Positions 42,838-43,477 of a DNA stretch of 43,477 nucleotides are shown one piece after another. The stretch comes from an uncultured Bacilli bacterium (lineage in GTDB: Bacteria > Bacillota_I > Bacilli_A > RF39 > UBA660). Numbering within the stretch: the stretch's first letter is position 1; the number at the start of each line of letters is the position of its first letter. The notes below the pieces were generated by a model, which was given only the letters and a program-made list of their open reading frames with translations, made no database searches and was not told the DNA's origin. The stretch covers positions 1 to 43,477 of the forward strand of contig CANQWB010000007.1 in assembly GCA_947627435.1 (NCBI GenBank), read 5' to 3'. Made by a program: the position numbers and the translations under genes.

Positions 42838-43398
42838 TCATTTCTTATTATATAGATTCATCACGTTATCATAAGTCTTTGTTAAAAAATCATCAAATAT
42901 TTTTGGACAAAGTTTTATAATTTCGTTGATTTTTTCTTTTTCTTCTTTACTTAATTTACCTAATACATAATCTTTGGTATCCATTTGTTTATTATTGGAA
43001 ATACCTATTTTCATTCGCTTATACTGTTGTGTTTTTAAATGGAGTTCAATATTTTTTAATCCATTGTGCCCTCCACTACCGCCTTGATATCTTAAACGAA
43101 AAACCCCAACTGGTAAATCCAGGTCATCTCCTATAATGAAAATATCTTCAATTGGAATTTGATAAAAATCTACATACTTTTTAATAACCTCACCAGATAA
43201 ATTAATAAAACGTTGTGGTTTCAATAAAATAACCTTTTCATCAAATTTATTGAAAGAGACATATTTTCCACCAAATTTTTCTGATGCAAATTCAACTTGA
43301 TTGGATTTCGCAATCGCATCAATTGCCATAAAACCAACGTTATGTCTCGTTTCTTCATACTCTTTTCCAATATTTCCCAAACCTACGACTAATTTCAT
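42838..43398 (-). CDS. pth: Peptidyl-tRNA hydrolase
   Basis: Frees tRNA from prematurely released peptidyl-tRNA. 186 residues from the ATG at 43398 (MKLVVGLGNIGKEYE). The catalytic His lies in TRHNVGFMAID; other marks are KPQRFINLSGEVI and DDLDLPVGVFRLRYQGGSGGHNGLKN. The only binding site is a weak GTGAT 4 nt upstream; a GTG 9 nt earlier is an alternative start. It is upstream of mfd, as in Bacillus, but without the fin gene between them. Confidence 0.95.
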   Translation of the reverse strand: MKLVVGLGNIGKEYEETRHNVGFMAIDAIAKSNQVEFASEKFGGKYVSFNKFDEKVILLKPQRFINLSGEVIKKYVDFYQIPIEDIFIIGDDLDLPVGVFRLRYQGGSGGHNGLKNIELHLKTQQYKRMKIGISNNKQMDTKDYVLGKLSKEEKEKINEIIKLCPKIFDDFLTKTYDNVMNLYNKK

Positions 43399-43477
43399 CT
43401 TAATCACGTATAATCAATCTTATAGAAATATCAATTAATTTCTTATTGATTGATCCCTTTCTATTTATATTTTTTTA

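Overview
The window is about 43.5 kb of AT-rich chromosome from a low-GC Gram-positive bacterium, most likely a member of the Bacilli/Firmicutes. The evidence is the gene content (SpoVT, a Met T-box, AGGAGG-type ribosome binding sites, YyzM/DUF951 beside ParAB) and a gene order that shares blocks with the origin-proximal chromosome of Bacillus. TGA serves as a normal stop codon (secY, adk and tatD end with it), so this is not a code-4 Mollicute. Nearly every gene lies on the minus strand, as expected for the leading strand of one replication arm. Only two genes read rightwards: a small XRE regulator and the CBS-type pyrophosphatase.

Layout, left to right. (1) 1-1551: an accessory end with a prepilin-like secreted or membrane protein, a G10 homopolymer inside a terminator-like hairpin just upstream of it, and an unknown 178-residue protein with its own strong promoter. 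(2) 1578-15754: one continuous S10-spc-alpha ribosomal protein operon, read right to left from rpsJ to rplQ, including secY, adk, map, infA and rpoA. It is complete in the usual order except that rpmD (L30) is missing between rpsE and rplO. L3 carries a long Glu/Thr-rich tail and IF1 an N-terminal extension. (3) 15755-16341: the operon leader, two candidate promoters and a decayed gene fragment. (4) 16342-19078: a compact four-gene cassette (54-residue membrane protein, IspD/TarI-like cytidylyltransferase, NAD-dependent SDR, LicD-family transferase) likely to make a CDP-activated compound and add a phospho-decoration to a surface polymer. (5) 19155-20141: rpsF-ssb-rpsR with promoter and a probable S6:S18-binding leader. 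(6) 20356-25690: a BI-1 family membrane protein, ychF, then parA-parB-yyzM followed by an AbgT-family transporter.

(7) 25691-26140: a gene-free stretch with a decayed reading frame, its terminator and overlapping dyads that could form a pseudoknot. (8) 26141-34237: an XRE regulator, ftsH with a Rho_N/SAP-like C-terminal module, tilS, ung, an AGCS-family symporter, a membrane-bound XRE regulator and rsmA. (9) 34239-43398: tatD, a 56-residue membrane protein, metG behind a Met-specific T-box, spoVT, the divergent CBS-pyrophosphatase, mfd and pth. The blocks metG-tatD-rsmA, tilS-ftsH and pth-mfd-spoVT echo Bacillus order but lack rnmV, hprT and fin.

Most of the window is housekeeping: translation, secretion, partition, repair and protein quality control. 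The less ordinary parts are the G-tract/prepilin locus, the cytidylyltransferase-SDR-LicD cassette, the appended domains on L3 and FtsH, the two gene relics, and short repeats at promoters and ribosome binding sites. I saw no CRISPR array, tRNA, rRNA, insertion sequence or defence system.
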